Shown here in pieces: positions 26,842-35,490 of a DNA stretch of 64,000 nt. Source of the stretch: Mycobacteriales bacterium (GTDB lineage Bacteria > Actinomycetota > Actinomycetes > Mycobacteriales > SCTD01); assembly GCA_030697205.1 (NCBI GenBank), contig JAUYQP010000057.1, forward strand, positions 1 to 64,000. The letters run 5' to 3'. Within the stretch, counting starts at the first letter, position 1. Each line of letters starts with the position of its first letter. The translations under genes were made by a program, and so were the position numbers. Under the pieces are notes generated by a model. The model was not told where the DNA came from. It ran no database searches and was given only the letters and a program-made list of their open reading frames with translations.

Positions 26842-27230
26842 CAGGACGCCCGCGCGGTGAGGGTGCAGCAGGACGCCCGCCACGCCTCCTGCAGCGGGGC
26901 CAGGACCTCCAGCGCGTCGGCGATGCCGGTGCCGCCCCGCGCCGTCGAGGCATCGAGCAGCCGGGTCCAGCACCAGGTGTAGAGCGCGTCGAGGTGGCTC
27001 GCGAGGTCGCCCGCGTCGTGGTTGAGGGTGCTGCGCAGCTCCAGCACGATGTCCTGGGCCTTCTGGATGCGGGGGAGCGCGGCGAGGTGCTGCTGCTCGC
27101 CCTGCAGTCGCTGGGCGGAGCGCAGCGCACCGACGGCAGCGTCGTACAGCATGGCGGTGAGCTCCGCGGGGCTCGCGGTCATGACGCGGTCGACCAGGTA
27201 GCGCTCGGAGGCTGCTGCGGCGATGTCCAT
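26841..27230 (-). CDS. fliS: flagellin export chaperone FliS
   Basis: Cytosolic chaperone that binds the flagellin C-terminus and prevents polymerisation. 129 residues; diagnostic features are the YLVDRVMTASPAELTAMLYD start and helical bundle with HLDALYTWCWTRLLDAS. ATG 27230 is preceded by GAGGAAGGA. It lies about 80 bases after fliD. Confidence 0.92.
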   Translation of the reverse strand: MDIAAAASERYLVDRVMTASPAELTAMLYDAAVGALRSAQRLQGEQQHLAALPRIQKAQDIVLELRSTLNHDAGDLASHLDALYTWCWTRLLDASTARGGTGIADALEVLAPLQEAWRASCCTLTARAS

Positions 27231-27275
27231 GGAGGGTCCTTCCTCGGCGGCGAACCGTCCGTGGTCCGCAGGTGC

Positions 27276-27283
27276 CCATCGGC
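27276..27283 (-). promoter_or_regulatory. possible -10 element upstream of fliS
   Basis: Minus strand GCCGATGG, identical to the flbD and flgN -10 boxes. At 15-base spacing the -35 would read ACGA, a poor match, so this promoter is weaker evidence than the others. Confidence 0.4.
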
Positions 27284-27310
27284 GGGGTGCCGACGGGGTC
27301 GTTCGCCCGA

Positions 27311-29128
27311 TCAGGCGAGACCGCCGATCTGCGCGTTGAGCCGGGCCGACTGGCTGCGCAGGGCGTTCATCATCACGTCGAGCTGGGAGAACTGGCGGCG
27401 GTAGCGGGCCTCCGTGGTCCGGAGGCGCGAGTCCATCGCGTCCATCTGCTTCTGGCGGCTGCCGGCCTCGGTGCCCGCGGCGTTGCGGGCCGTCACGACG
27501 AACCCTTCGCCCGTCCCGTCCCGCTTCGCGGCGTCGGCAACCGACTTCGCAAAGCCCGAGAGCAGGGCGGCGACACCGTCGGGGTCGTCGGCGACCGCCT
27601 TGGACAGCACCGTGTCGTCGAGGGTGAAGGTGCCCTGGCGGGTGACCGTGATGCCGATCTGGCTGAGTGCCTTCTTGTCCGTGGCCGAAGTCGCGGTCGA
27701 GGCCAGCACGAACAGCCCCGACGTCAGGCTCCGCGCGCTCGAGTCGCTCGCGAGCGGCCCGCCCTTCGCGCCGCCGGTGCCCTGCTTGGTCTGGGTGCTG
27801 ACGCCGTTGATGAGGGAGTTGGCTGCGTCGACGAGCGCCTTCGTGCGGCTCACCAGACCGGGGACGTCGCGGGTCACCGCGACAGTGGTCTCGGCGGTGC
27901 CCCCGACGGGCGCCGCCTTGACGAGGTTGAGGGTCACACCGGGGACGAGGTCGGTGACGGTGTTGCTGCTGCGACGGACCGTGAGCCCACCCATCTCGAG
28001 CACCGCGTCCGATGCCGCACGGACCGTGGACAGGCCGCTCTCGAGCGCGGCGATGCCGCTGCTGGTGATGGTGAGCGCACCTGCACTGCCGGTCGCCGCC
28101 GCCGTGAGGACGAGCCGCGACGGGGCGGCGCTGCCGTCGCGCAGGTCCACCACGCTCGCCGACACCGGCGACCCGGCGACGGCGAGCTCGGCGGCGAGCT
28201 GCTGCGCGGTGGTCGTGGCGTCGGTGCGCACGACCACGGCGGTGGCCGTACCGGCGCGCAGCGAGGTCCCGAGCGAGAGGGTGAGGCCGCCGGTCGAGTA
28301 GGAGCCGCTGCCGTCGAGCGCGGTCAGCACCTGCTCGGTGCCACCGTCCACGGTCAGCTTGCCGTCGGTCCCCGTGGCCGTCGCTCCGTCGAGGCCGAGG
28401 GCGGCGGCCGCAGACCCGCTGACCGCGAGCGTCACGGCGGAGCCCTCGGCGCGGGTAGATACCGCGAGCCGCCCGGACACGACCGCCACGGTGACGTCCG
28501 GACCGAGCGCGGCACCGAGGTCGGTGGCGAGCGCGTCGACGCTGGCGTAGGACGCCTGCAGCGTCGCCGAGCGGGTGGAGCCGTCGGCCAACGTGATCAT
28601 CAGCTCGCCACCGGAGTCCAGCGGGGGAGCGGTCGTGCCGGTGGCGGTCGCGGCCGCGGAGGACTGGGTCACGACCACGGCGTGGCGCCCGGTCGTCGCG
28701 GTCCCGTCGGCGGTCAGGCCGGTGAGACCGATCCCCGACGTCCCCGCGCTCACCAGGGCGCTACCGGCACCGACGAGGCTGGTGGCTCCTGGCAGGGCGG
28801 AGGAGGAGAGCTGCTGAGCGGCCGCGAGCGAGCGCACGATGAGCCCGACGCTGCCGAGCTGCGCGCCCGCTGCCGCGGTCGCGGTGATGCTGGTGCTGTC
28901 GCTCGAGGACGCGACGGAGCCGGCCACCTTGGTCGGCGTCGACAGCGCGTCGGCGGCGGTGCGCAGTGAGGAGAGCCGGCCGGCGAGGTCGGCCCAGGCG
29001 GTCTGGCGCGACAGCGCCGACAGGCGCAGCGTGTTGTAGCGGCTCTGGTTGGAGCGCTCGGCCGACATGAGCTGGTTGACGATCGACTCGGTGTCGAGGC
29101 CCGAGCCCAGCCCTCCGATGGACGCCAC
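27311..29128 (-). CDS. fliD: flagellar filament cap protein FliD
   Basis: Secreted cap that folds flagellin at the filament tip. 605 residues: N-terminal SIGGLGSGLDTESIVNQLM, a long Ala/Gly/Ser/Thr-rich middle domain, and a C-terminal helical segment (RFRRQFSQLD-type YRRQFSQLDVMMNALRSQSA). No signal peptide, as expected for flagellar export. GTG start at 29128 has AGGTGAGG upstream. A hairpin separates it from fliC1. Confidence 0.95.
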   Translation of the reverse strand: MASIGGLGSGLDTESIVNQLMSAERSNQSRYNTLRLSALSRQTAWADLAGRLSSLRTAADALSTPTKVAGSVASSSDSTSITATAAAGAQLGSVGLIVRSLAAAQQLSSSALPGATSLVGAGSALVSAGTSGIGLTGLTADGTATTGRHAVVVTQSSAAATATGTTAPPLDSGGELMITLADGSTRSATLQASYASVDALATDLGAALGPDVTVAVVSGRLAVSTRAEGSAVTLAVSGSAAAALGLDGATATGTDGKLTVDGGTEQVLTALDGSGSYSTGGLTLSLGTSLRAGTATAVVVRTDATTTAQQLAAELAVAGSPVSASVVDLRDGSAAPSRLVLTAAATGSAGALTITSSGIAALESGLSTVRAASDAVLEMGGLTVRRSSNTVTDLVPGVTLNLVKAAPVGGTAETTVAVTRDVPGLVSRTKALVDAANSLINGVSTQTKQGTGGAKGGPLASDSSARSLTSGLFVLASTATSATDKKALSQIGITVTRQGTFTLDDTVLSKAVADDPDGVAALLSGFAKSVADAAKRDGTGEGFVVTARNAAGTEAGSRQKQMDAMDSRLRTTEARYRRQFSQLDVMMNALRSQSARLNAQIGGLA

Positions 29129-29166
29129 CGGTCCTCACCTCCCCTGCTGTCGGTGCTGCTGCCCGC

Positions 29167-29208
29167 CTGCCGCGGCGGCGACCGGGGTCCGGATCGCCGC
29201 CGCGGCAG
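29167..29208 (-). terminator. hairpin terminator after fliC1
   Basis: A perfect 15-base inverted repeat, arms 29167-29181 and 29194-29208, loop 12 bases, about 33 bases after the fliC1 stop. No T-run, which is common in actinobacteria. Confidence 0.7.
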
Positions 29209-29240
29209 GAGTGGGCGGTGGTGCTGTCTGGTGCTGGCTA

Positions 29241-30050
29241 CTAGCCGCGCAGGAGGCTGAGGACGCCCTGCGAGGACTGGTTGGCCTGGGCGAGCATCGC
29301 GGTACCGGCCTGGCTGAGGATCTGGTTGCGGGAGAAGGTGGTCATCTCCTGCGCCACGTCGGTGTCGCGCACGCGGCTCTCCGACGCCGAGAGGTTCTCG
29401 ATCGTCACGCCGAGGTTGGCGATGGTGTGCTCCAGGCGGTTCTGGGTCGCACCGATCTTGCCTCGGGCCGCGCTCACCGCGTCGATCTGCGTGTCGACGT
29501 CGGCGATGTTCGTGATGCCCGTGGTGCCGGCACCGAGAGCCGTGGCGACGGCCCCCAGGTCGAGGGTGATCGCGAGGCTGACGGTGTCGCTGTCGTCGGC
29601 ACCGACCTGGAACGCGCCGCTGTAGGAGCCGTCGAGCAGGGTCAGCCCGTTGAACTTGGTGCTGGTCCCCACCCGGGTGATCTCCGAGGCGAGCTCCTTG
29701 TACTCGTCGTCCAGAGCGGTTCCCGAGGCGGTGCTGTTGCCACCGCTGTTGGCCTTCTGGACGGCGAGGTCGCGCATGCGCTGCAGGACGGCGTGGACCT
29801 CGTTGAGGGCGCCTTCTGCGGTCTGCGCGACCGAGACGCCGTCCTGGGAGTTGCGGACGGCGACCTTGTGACCGTTGACCTGCGAGCGCAGCTTCTCGCT
29901 GTTGACGAGACCGGCCGCGTCGTCGGCTGCCCGGTTGATGCGGTACCCGGAGGACAGCTTCTCCAGGCTCTTGCCCATCTGCCCCTCGGTGACGCTGAGG
30001 TTGCGGTAGGCGTTCATCGCCGCGATGTTGGTGTTCACGCGAAGCGACAT
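29241..30050 (-). CDS. fliC: flagellin FliC, copy 1
   Basis: Filament subunit, 269 residues. Conserved D0/D1 domains make up nearly the whole protein: SLRVNTNIAAMNAYRNLSVT, then GYRINRAADDAAGLVNSEKL, and C-terminal TMFSRNQ-type TTFSRNQILSQAGTAMLAQA. The variable D2/D3 region is reduced to about 40 residues, giving a minimal smooth flagellin. It is a close tandem paralogue of the next gene. The leader carries two CsrA-type sites and a conserved -10. Confidence 0.97.
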   Translation of the reverse strand: MSLRVNTNIAAMNAYRNLSVTEGQMGKSLEKLSSGYRINRAADDAAGLVNSEKLRSQVNGHKVAVRNSQDGVSVAQTAEGALNEVHAVLQRMRDLAVQKANSGGNSTASGTALDDEYKELASEITRVGTSTKFNGLTLLDGSYSGAFQVGADDSDTVSLAITLDLGAVATALGAGTTGITNIADVDTQIDAVSAARGKIGATQNRLEHTIANLGVTIENLSASESRVRDTDVAQEMTTFSRNQILSQAGTAMLAQANQSSQGVLSLLRG

Positions 30051-30061
30051 GGTGGTGCTCC

Positions 30062-30097
30062 CATCCGTAGAGGTGTCTGACCGCCCCGCATCCGTGC
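30062..30097 (-). promoter_or_regulatory. paired CsrA-type sites in the fliC1 leader
   Basis: Minus strand: GCACGGATG (30097-30089) matches the CsrA consensus ACANGGANG at 8 of 9 positions, with short flanking complementarity placing GGA in a loop. CTACGGATG (30070-30062) matches at 7 of 9 and overlaps the GGGAG Shine-Dalgarno 12 bases before ATG. Confidence 0.6.
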
Positions 30098-30109
30098 CGG
30101 GCACGGTCC

Positions 30110-30117
30110 CTATCGGG
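30110..30117 (-). promoter_or_regulatory. probable -10 of fliC1
   Basis: Minus strand CCCGATAG, close to the sigma-28 -10 GCCGATAA, placed so that the transcript would begin a few bases before the upstream CsrA-type site. No TCAN or TAAA box at 15 bases was found. Confidence 0.45.
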
Positions 30118-30156
30118 GGTCCTCGCGGGAGTGGAGTCACCTGACCGGGTGACGCG

Positions 30157-30191
30157 CGAACGGCCGGCCCGCTCAGGGGACCGGCCGTTCG
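30157..30191 (-). terminator. hairpin terminator after fliC2
   Basis: Inverted repeat CGAACGGCCGG (30157-30167) and CCGGCCGTTCG (30181-30191), 11 base pairs, starting 11 bases after the fliC2 stop. Each flagellin thus has its own promoter and terminator. Confidence 0.7.
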
Positions 30192-30201
30192 TCGTACGCG
30201 G

Positions 30202-30999
30202 CTAGCGCAGGAGCGACAGGACGCCCTGCGACGAGCTGTTGGCCTGGGCCAGCATGGCGGTGCCCGCCTGGGACAGGATCTGGCTGCGGCTGAACGCCGT
30301 CATCTCCTGCGCGACGTCGGTGTCGCGCACCCGGCTCTCCGACGCCGAGAGGTTCTCGACGGCGACGCCCAGGTTGGCGATGGTGTGCTCGATGCGGTTC
30401 TGGGTCGCACCGATCTTCCCGCGGGCGGCGGAGACGGCGTCGATCTGGGTGTCGACGGTGGCGATGGTGCCGGCCGTGGTGCCCAGGGCGGTCTCCACCG
30501 CGCCGAGGTCGAGCGTGACGGCGAGGCTGATCGTGTCGCTGTCGTCGGCCCCGACCTGGAAGGTGCCGGAGTAGGCGCCGTCCAGCAGGGTCTGGCCGTT
30601 GAACTTCGTGCTGGTGCCGATCCGGCCGACCTCCGCGGCGAGCTCGGCGTACTCGTCGTCGAGAGCGGTGTTGGCCGCCGTCGAGTTGCCGCCCGCGTTG
30701 GACTTCTGGACGGCCAGGTCGCGCATGCGCTGCAGGACCGAGTGGACCTCGTTGAGCGCGCCCTCAGCCGTCTGCGCGACCGAGACGCCGTCCTGGGCGT
30801 TGCGGCTCGCGACCTTCAGGCCGTTGACCTGCGAGCGCAGCTTCTCGCTGTTGACGAGGCCGGCGGCGTCGTCTGCTGCGCGGTTGATGCGGAACCCCGA
30901 GGACAGCTTCTCGAGGCTCTTGCCCATCTGCCCCTCGGTGACCGTGAGGTTCCGATAGGCGTTCATCGCTGCGGTGTTGGTGTTCACCCTCAGAGACAT
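30202..30999 (-). CDS. fliC: flagellin FliC, copy 2
   Basis: Filament subunit of 265 residues, nearly identical to copy 1 in D0/D1 (SLRVNTNTAAMNAYRNLTVT; GFRINRAADDAAGLVNSEKL; AFSRSQILSQAGTAMLAQA) and differing mostly in the short central segment. Lacks D2/D3. ATG at 30999 with GGGAGA upstream. The two genes are separated by a terminator and a separate leader, so they can be expressed independently. Confidence 0.97.
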   Translation of the reverse strand: MSLRVNTNTAAMNAYRNLTVTEGQMGKSLEKLSSGFRINRAADDAAGLVNSEKLRSQVNGLKVASRNAQDGVSVAQTAEGALNEVHSVLQRMRDLAVQKSNAGGNSTAANTALDDEYAELAAEVGRIGTSTKFNGQTLLDGAYSGTFQVGADDSDTISLAVTLDLGAVETALGTTAGTIATVDTQIDAVSAARGKIGATQNRIEHTIANLGVAVENLSASESRVRDTDVAQEMTAFSRSQILSQAGTAMLAQANSSSQGVLSLLR

Positions 31000-31010
31000 G
31001 GTGCTTCTCC

Positions 31011-31045
31011 CGTCCGTGTTGGTCGTGCCGCCGTGGCATCCGTGC
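31011..31045 (-). promoter_or_regulatory. paired CsrA-type sites in the fliC2 leader
   Basis: Minus strand: GCACGGATG (31045-31037) lies in the hairpin GGC-ACGGAT-GCC with GGA in the loop, 8 of 9 matches. ACACGGACG (31019-31011) is a 9 of 9 match to ACANGGANG and overlaps the GGGAGA Shine-Dalgarno 12 bases before ATG. Confidence 0.7.
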
Positions 31046-31059
31046 CGCGGCTACAACAC

Positions 31060-31067
31060 TCATCGGG
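31060..31067 (-). promoter_or_regulatory. probable -10 of fliC2
   Basis: Minus strand CCCGATGA, the same octamer as the cheA -10. It overlaps the stop codon of the upstream glycosyltransferase gene. A TAAG lies 19 bases upstream instead of the expected 15, so the -35 is unclear. Confidence 0.45.
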
Positions 31068-32607
31068 TCGGGAGTGGCTCGTCCCCCTTACCCGACAGGG
31101 TGGTCCCCAGGGCCTGGGCGAGGTCGCGGTCCAGCTCGTCGACGTCAGCGACACGGGCGAGGTGTCGTCGCGCTGCCTCGAGGCGGCCGAGCGCCGCGAG
31201 GCAGCGCGCCCGGCCGCGGGCGCCGTCGTCGCCGTCGACGGTCCGCCAGACGGCCAGTGCCCGTCGCGGCGCGCTCGTCTCCAGGTCCCCGGCCAGCTGC
31301 ACGACGACGTCGCGGGGCCTCGAGGCGGCCAGCAGCGCGATCTCGCAGTCGGCCCGTACCGCGTCGGCGGACGCGCTGCCTTCCTGGCTCGGCAGCCCCT
31401 GCGGCAGACGGTCCGGCAGCGGCGCGTCGAGCACCTCGAGCGCGCCGTCGTGGTCACCACCGGCGTGCAGGGCTGCAGCCAGCGCGGTCCGGCTGGGGCT
31501 GTCGCCGGGCGCGAGCGCCAGGGCCAGCCGGGCGTGCCGCTCCGCCGTCTCCGCGTCGTCGGCGTGCACGGCCACCTGGGCGAGCGCCCGGTGGCACAGC
31601 GTGCGCACCACCCGCTCGGCGTCGGGCAGCTGGGCCAGGCAGGAGAGGTACGCCGCGACCGCGTCCGTGCGCCTGGCCTGCCCGTGCAGCGCCCGCGCCA
31701 GCTCGAAGGCGCTGCGCCAGCCCGGCTCGTCGCGGGCCTGCAGCTGCGCGAGCCTGGCGTTGCGCGCCGCGGTCCCCTTGGCGCGCAGGACCTCCGGCAG
31801 GTGACCGCTGTGCTCCAGGAGCAGCCCCGGCAGCGCCCGCAGGTCTGCAGGGGGGCCCACCGGCTCCAGGTGCTCGTGGACCCGGCCGACCCAGCGCAGC
31901 CGACTGCGCCGGAACACCGTGGTGCGGCGCTGGACGGTCCGGCCGTCGGCACCGAGGTGGTGGACCTGCGAGACCAGGCCGTCACCGGTGCCGAGGGCAG
32001 ACCGCAGGGCGGGGACGTCCACCGCGGCGACCACCTCGTCGGCGTCGATGTGGAGCACCCAGTCGCTGCGCGCGTGCTCGAGCGCTGCGTTGCGGGCGGC
32101 CGCGAAGTCGTCGGTCCAGGGGATGTGCACGACCCGGGCGCCCATCGCGACCGCGATGGCGACCGTGCCGTCGAGCGAGCCGGTGTCGGCGACGACGACC
32201 TCGTCGACGACGTCGCGCAGGGACGCCAGGCACAGAGGAAGCCGCTCCTGCTCGTCGCGCACGATGAGGACGGCGCTGAGCTCGGGCGCGGCGACGGGGA
32301 GCGGCGGCGCGGTCGCCAGTGCACGCCACGCGGCGGCGGTGGTGGCCAGCAGGAGCGCGTCGGCCCTGGCCGCGCGGGTCGCCGCGTCGACGGGTTGCAG
32401 GTCGACGGGTCGCTCGTCGTCCGCGACGACCGCGACCGCCGTGTCCGGGCCGACTGCCGCCGCCACCGCCGGTCCGACAGCGCCGGCCGAGACGGTCACC
32501 AGTTCTGCGTCGGCGTCCGCGGGCCAGGTCGTCTGCAGGTGCTCGACCGCGGCCGCGACCTGGTCGGGCCGGGTGACGACGAGGACGACCGTCGCCGGTG
32601 GCGTCAC
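31060..32607 (-). CDS. glycosyltransferase (GT2) with TPR-like tail, likely flagellin glycosylation
   Basis: A 515-residue cytosolic protein. After an N-terminal region of about 105 residues, a GT2 (GT-A) domain begins at LSAVLIVRDEQERLPLCLAS, with DTGSLDGTVAIA and the metal/sugar motif WVLHIDADEVV (DAD). The C-terminal 250 residues are helical repeats with TPR character (AVAAYLSCLAQLPDAERVV; AERHARLALALAPGDSPSR). GTG start overlaps the flgL stop and fliC2 follows. The position between flgL and flagellin, and known GT2-TPR proteins in flagellar glycosylation loci, make flagellin the likely acceptor; donor sugar unknown. Confidence 0.85.
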   Translation of the reverse strand: MTPPATVVLVVTRPDQVAAAVEHLQTTWPADADAELVTVSAGAVGPAVAAAVGPDTAVAVVADDERPVDLQPVDAATRAARADALLLATTAAAWRALATAPPLPVAAPELSAVLIVRDEQERLPLCLASLRDVVDEVVVADTGSLDGTVAIAVAMGARVVHIPWTDDFAAARNAALEHARSDWVLHIDADEVVAAVDVPALRSALGTGDGLVSQVHHLGADGRTVQRRTTVFRRSRLRWVGRVHEHLEPVGPPADLRALPGLLLEHSGHLPEVLRAKGTAARNARLAQLQARDEPGWRSAFELARALHGQARRTDAVAAYLSCLAQLPDAERVVRTLCHRALAQVAVHADDAETAERHARLALALAPGDSPSRTALAAALHAGGDHDGALEVLDAPLPDRLPQGLPSQEGSASADAVRADCEIALLAASRPRDVVVQLAGDLETSAPRRALAVWRTVDGDDGARGRARCLAALGRLEAARRHLARVADVDELDRDLAQALGTTLSGKGDEPLPTR

Positions 32608-33491
32608 CTCAGGAACGACGCGAGTGACGGCAGGTTGGCCCGGCTCGCTGCGCCGAGCGCGGCCTCGTAGCCCGACTGCGCGGAGTTGAGCGTCAGCACG
32701 GCGGCGGCCAGGTCGACGTCCTCGAGCTCGCTGCGGCGGGCGGCGAGGTCCTCACCGGCGACCGCCCCGGCGCTGTCGGCAGCCGAGACCCGGTTGGCCG
32801 TCGCGCCCACCTGCGCAAGTGCCCGCAGCACCCGGTCCTGACCGCGGTCCACCGCGACCGAGCTCGCCCTGGTCGCCGTGGCGTCCCCGGCCCGCACCGC
32901 GGCCGACAGCGACGTCAGCGTCGCGAAGGCGTCCTCGCCGGCGCTGAAGCCGAGCAGGTCCGCTCCGTCGACGTTGATCTGGAGGGTGATGGTCGGGCTG
33001 ACCTGGCGCTGCACGACCCCGCCGTCGCCGGCGTAGCTGACGGTCCCGTCGGGCGCGGTGGCGAGCGCGGCCTGGCCGAAACCCGCGAACAGCGGTCGGC
33101 CCAGGTGACGGGTCGACGCGAGGTCCTTGAGCTCGCTGCGCAGCTGGTCGATCTCGGCGGCGATCGCCTCGCGGCCGTCGGCGGAGAGCCCGCCGTTGAC
33201 CGCGGAGGTCGCCAGCGAGCGGACCCTGGTCATGAGGGTCGACATCGACTGCAGGGCTCCGTCGGCGGTGTCGAGCCAGCCCCGCGCGTCGGTCGCGACC
33301 CGGCGGAAGGACTGCCAGTCGGCCTCCTGCGCGCGGTAGCGCCCGGCAGCCGTCGCCGACGGCGCGTCTTCGGACCAGCTGTTGATGCGCTTGCCTGAGG
33401 ACAGCTGTCGGGACACGTCCTGGACGCGGCCGAGCGCGCCGCCGAGGCCCTGGACCGTCTGCAGGTAGGCGCTGCTAGAGCTGACGCGCAC
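32604..33491 (-). CDS. flgL: hook-filament junction protein FlgL
   Basis: Second hook-filament junction protein. 295 residues with flagellin-like ends: N-terminal SSSAYLQTVQGLGGALGRVQ, GKRINSWSEDAPSATAAG, and C-terminal DLAAAVLTLNSAQSGYEAAL. GTG start lies 3 bases after the flgK stop TAA; its stop overlaps the glycosyltransferase start. Confidence 0.93.
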   Translation of the reverse strand: MRVSSSSAYLQTVQGLGGALGRVQDVSRQLSSGKRINSWSEDAPSATAAGRYRAQEADWQSFRRVATDARGWLDTADGALQSMSTLMTRVRSLATSAVNGGLSADGREAIAAEIDQLRSELKDLASTRHLGRPLFAGFGQAALATAPDGTVSYAGDGGVVQRQVSPTITLQINVDGADLLGFSAGEDAFATLTSLSAAVRAGDATATRASSVAVDRGQDRVLRALAQVGATANRVSAADSAGAVAGEDLAARRSELEDVDLAAAVLTLNSAQSGYEAALGAASRANLPSLASFLR

Positions 33492-33494
33492 GGG

Positions 33495-34841
33495 TTACCT
33501 CCCCATCCGGTTGATGAGCGTGTCGAGCATCTCGTCGACGATCGCGATGACCTTCGCCGCGGCCTCGTAGCTGTGCTGGTACCGGACGAGGTCGACCATC
33601 TCCTCGTCGACGTTGACGCCGTTGAGGCTGGCGCGGGTCTGCGCCGCGCTGCCGAGCCCGAGCTCGGCGGCCCGTGCGGATCGGGCGGCGTCGCTGGCGG
33701 CCTGGCCGACGCGGCCGGCGAAGGCCCGCGCCGCGTCGCCCACGGTCGCACCCCCCACGGCTGCGGTGGTGCGCAGCCGCGCCATCGCGATCGCGCCGTT
33801 GCCGTCCGCCGCTGCTCCCGTGGCCGACGCGGCGACCTCGTCTCCCGTCAGCCCGGCCCGCAGGTCGAGGTCGCCCGCGCTCGTCGCGCTGAAGAAGTCG
33901 CCGCCGGCGGCACCGTTGCGGTCGAAGCCCTGCTGGTGGATGGCGTTGACCGCGTCACGCAGGCCGAGTGCCAGGGCGTCGAGCTGGCTCCGGTACGACG
34001 GGAGGTCCACCTTGACGACGCTCAGGTAGCCGCCGACCTCACCGCGCGGCGACAGCGGTGCGCCGGTCGCGGTCGTGAGGGTCGGTCCGGCGCCCATCGC
34101 CAGCCCCTCGCTGGTGCCGCGCGACACCAGACGGGTGTCACCGAGCCAGACCTCGACGGTCTGGTCGTCGCCCGGCACGACGCGTGTCCCGAGCAGCTGG
34201 CTCAACCGGTCGAGGGCGTTGTCGCGCTGGTCGTAGAGGTCGTTGGGGTTCTGGCCCGAGCTGGTCGCGTCGGCGATCGTCTGGTTGAGGGTCGCGACCA
34301 GGCCGAGCAGCCCGTCGGCCTCCTGGGTCTGGTCGTCGATGCGCTGGGTGACCTCGCCGACGACGGCGTCTAGCTCCTCCGCGCTGCTGCGGAGGCCCGC
34401 GGCGAGGTCGGCGCCCGCCGCGAGCACGCTGGCGCGGGTGGCCGGGTCCTGCGGCGTCAGAGACAGCTGGTCCCACGCGGCGAAGAAGCGCGACAGCGCC
34501 TCCGGGGTGCCCTCGGCGTAGGGCCCCAGCACGCTCTCTGCGCGGTCCAGGGCACTGCTCCGTGCGGTCGCCGCGCCCGTGATGGAGGCCTCGCTGCGGA
34601 AGGCCACGTCGGCGAGCCGGTCGCGCAGCCGCTCCACCGACAAGACGGTGACGCCGGTGCCGCGCTGACCGTCACCGCGCATTCCCGCCGTACCCGGTGT
34701 GGGGGTCGACGTGCTGACCTCCAGCCGCTGCCGGGTGAAGCCGGCGGTGCCGCTGTTGGCGACGTTGTGCGCGGCGACCTCGACGGCGCGCTGCGCCGCC
34801 TGAAGCGCCGACGCGCCGATGCCCAGGCTCGAGAACGACAT
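33495..34841 (-). CDS. flgK: hook-filament junction protein FlgK
   Basis: First junction protein. 448 residues: SFSSLGIGASALQAAQRAVE and NVANSGTAGFTRQRLEV at the N-terminus, central domain with ATLNQTIADATSSGQNPNDL, and the C-terminal rod signature GVNVDEEMVDLVRYQHSYEA. ATG is one base from the flgN stop region. Confidence 0.95.
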   Translation of the reverse strand: MSFSSLGIGASALQAAQRAVEVAAHNVANSGTAGFTRQRLEVSTSTPTPGTAGMRGDGQRGTGVTVLSVERLRDRLADVAFRSEASITGAATARSSALDRAESVLGPYAEGTPEALSRFFAAWDQLSLTPQDPATRASVLAAGADLAAGLRSSAEELDAVVGEVTQRIDDQTQEADGLLGLVATLNQTIADATSSGQNPNDLYDQRDNALDRLSQLLGTRVVPGDDQTVEVWLGDTRLVSRGTSEGLAMGAGPTLTTATGAPLSPRGEVGGYLSVVKVDLPSYRSQLDALALGLRDAVNAIHQQGFDRNGAAGGDFFSATSAGDLDLRAGLTGDEVAASATGAAADGNGAIAMARLRTTAAVGGATVGDAARAFAGRVGQAASDAARSARAAELGLGSAAQTRASLNGVNVDEEMVDLVRYQHSYEAAAKVIAIVDEMLDTLINRMGR

Positions 34842-35345
34842 CTAGAGGCTCTGCTCCACGCGCGGGGCCGGGTCGCCGGTCGACCAGCCCCGGCCGTAGG
34901 CGGTCGGGACCGCCTCCTGCTCGCTGTCGCCCCGGCCGTCGAGGCGCTGGAGCGTGTCGGCGAGGCTGCGCGAGCCGGCCTCGGCGAGGCGTCGGGTCGC
35001 GATGAGCAGCTCGGTGATCTCCTCGGCGCCGCGGCGCAGCCCGGTCTGGGCATCGGCCAGCACGGTGCGCCACGGCTCGGGGGCGTCGGCGACGAGGTCT
35101 GACAGCGACGGCTCCGCGCCGTGATCGGCGCTCAGACCGCGGGCCGCAGCGACCGACTGCACCGCGACGGCCCGTTCGACCTCGAGGACCCGCACCGCGC
35201 GCACGGCGCGCTCGACCTCCTCGCTGGCCCAGGGGAGGAAGCGCGTCTCCCCGGCGAGCAGCAGCTGGCGCAGCTCGACCAGCTTGAACACGACCAGCTC
35301 CACGAGCAGCCGCTCACGGGTCAGCAATGCCGCCAGCGCGTCCAT
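34842..35345 (-). CDS. flgN: FlgK/FlgL export chaperone FlgN
   Basis: Cytosolic helical chaperone, 167 residues, beginning MDALAALLTRERLLVELVVF with KLVELRQLLLAGETRFLPWA, typical of actinobacterial FlgN. ATG at 35345 has GAGGAGG upstream. First gene of the flgN-flgK-flgL-glycosyltransferase unit, downstream of a GCCGATGG -10 element. Confidence 0.88.
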   Translation of the reverse strand: MDALAALLTRERLLVELVVFKLVELRQLLLAGETRFLPWASEEVERAVRAVRVLEVERAVAVQSVAAARGLSADHGAEPSLSDLVADAPEPWRTVLADAQTGLRRGAEEITELLIATRRLAEAGSRSLADTLQRLDGRGDSEQEAVPTAYGRGWSTGDPAPRVEQSL

Positions 35346-35365
35346 GGGCCACCTCCTCGGGACAC

Positions 35366-35391
35366 CCATCGGCGGACGCCGCCGGATGTGA
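35366..35391 (-). promoter_or_regulatory. sigma-28-like promoter of the flgN operon
   Basis: Minus strand: TCAC (35391-35388), 14 bases, GCCGATGG (35373-35366). Spacing is one shorter than the other copies. Predicted leader is very short, with the GAGGAGG site just inside it. The rest of the 293-base gap to cheX holds the opposing promoter at 35491-35517 and small GC hairpins. Confidence 0.5.
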
Positions 35392-35490
35392 GCCGTGCAG
35401 TGCAGAGTCGCCCGTCCGGGCGCTTCAGGTGGCCCGCTACCCGGTCGGGGCGGTCCTTCCGGGCCATGCCCGGCTGGCCCGGTCGGGCGC

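Noticed and set aside
31087-31090. TAAG as the -35 of the fliC2 promoter
   Set aside because: It lies 19 bases from the -10, not 14-15, so I list only the -10.
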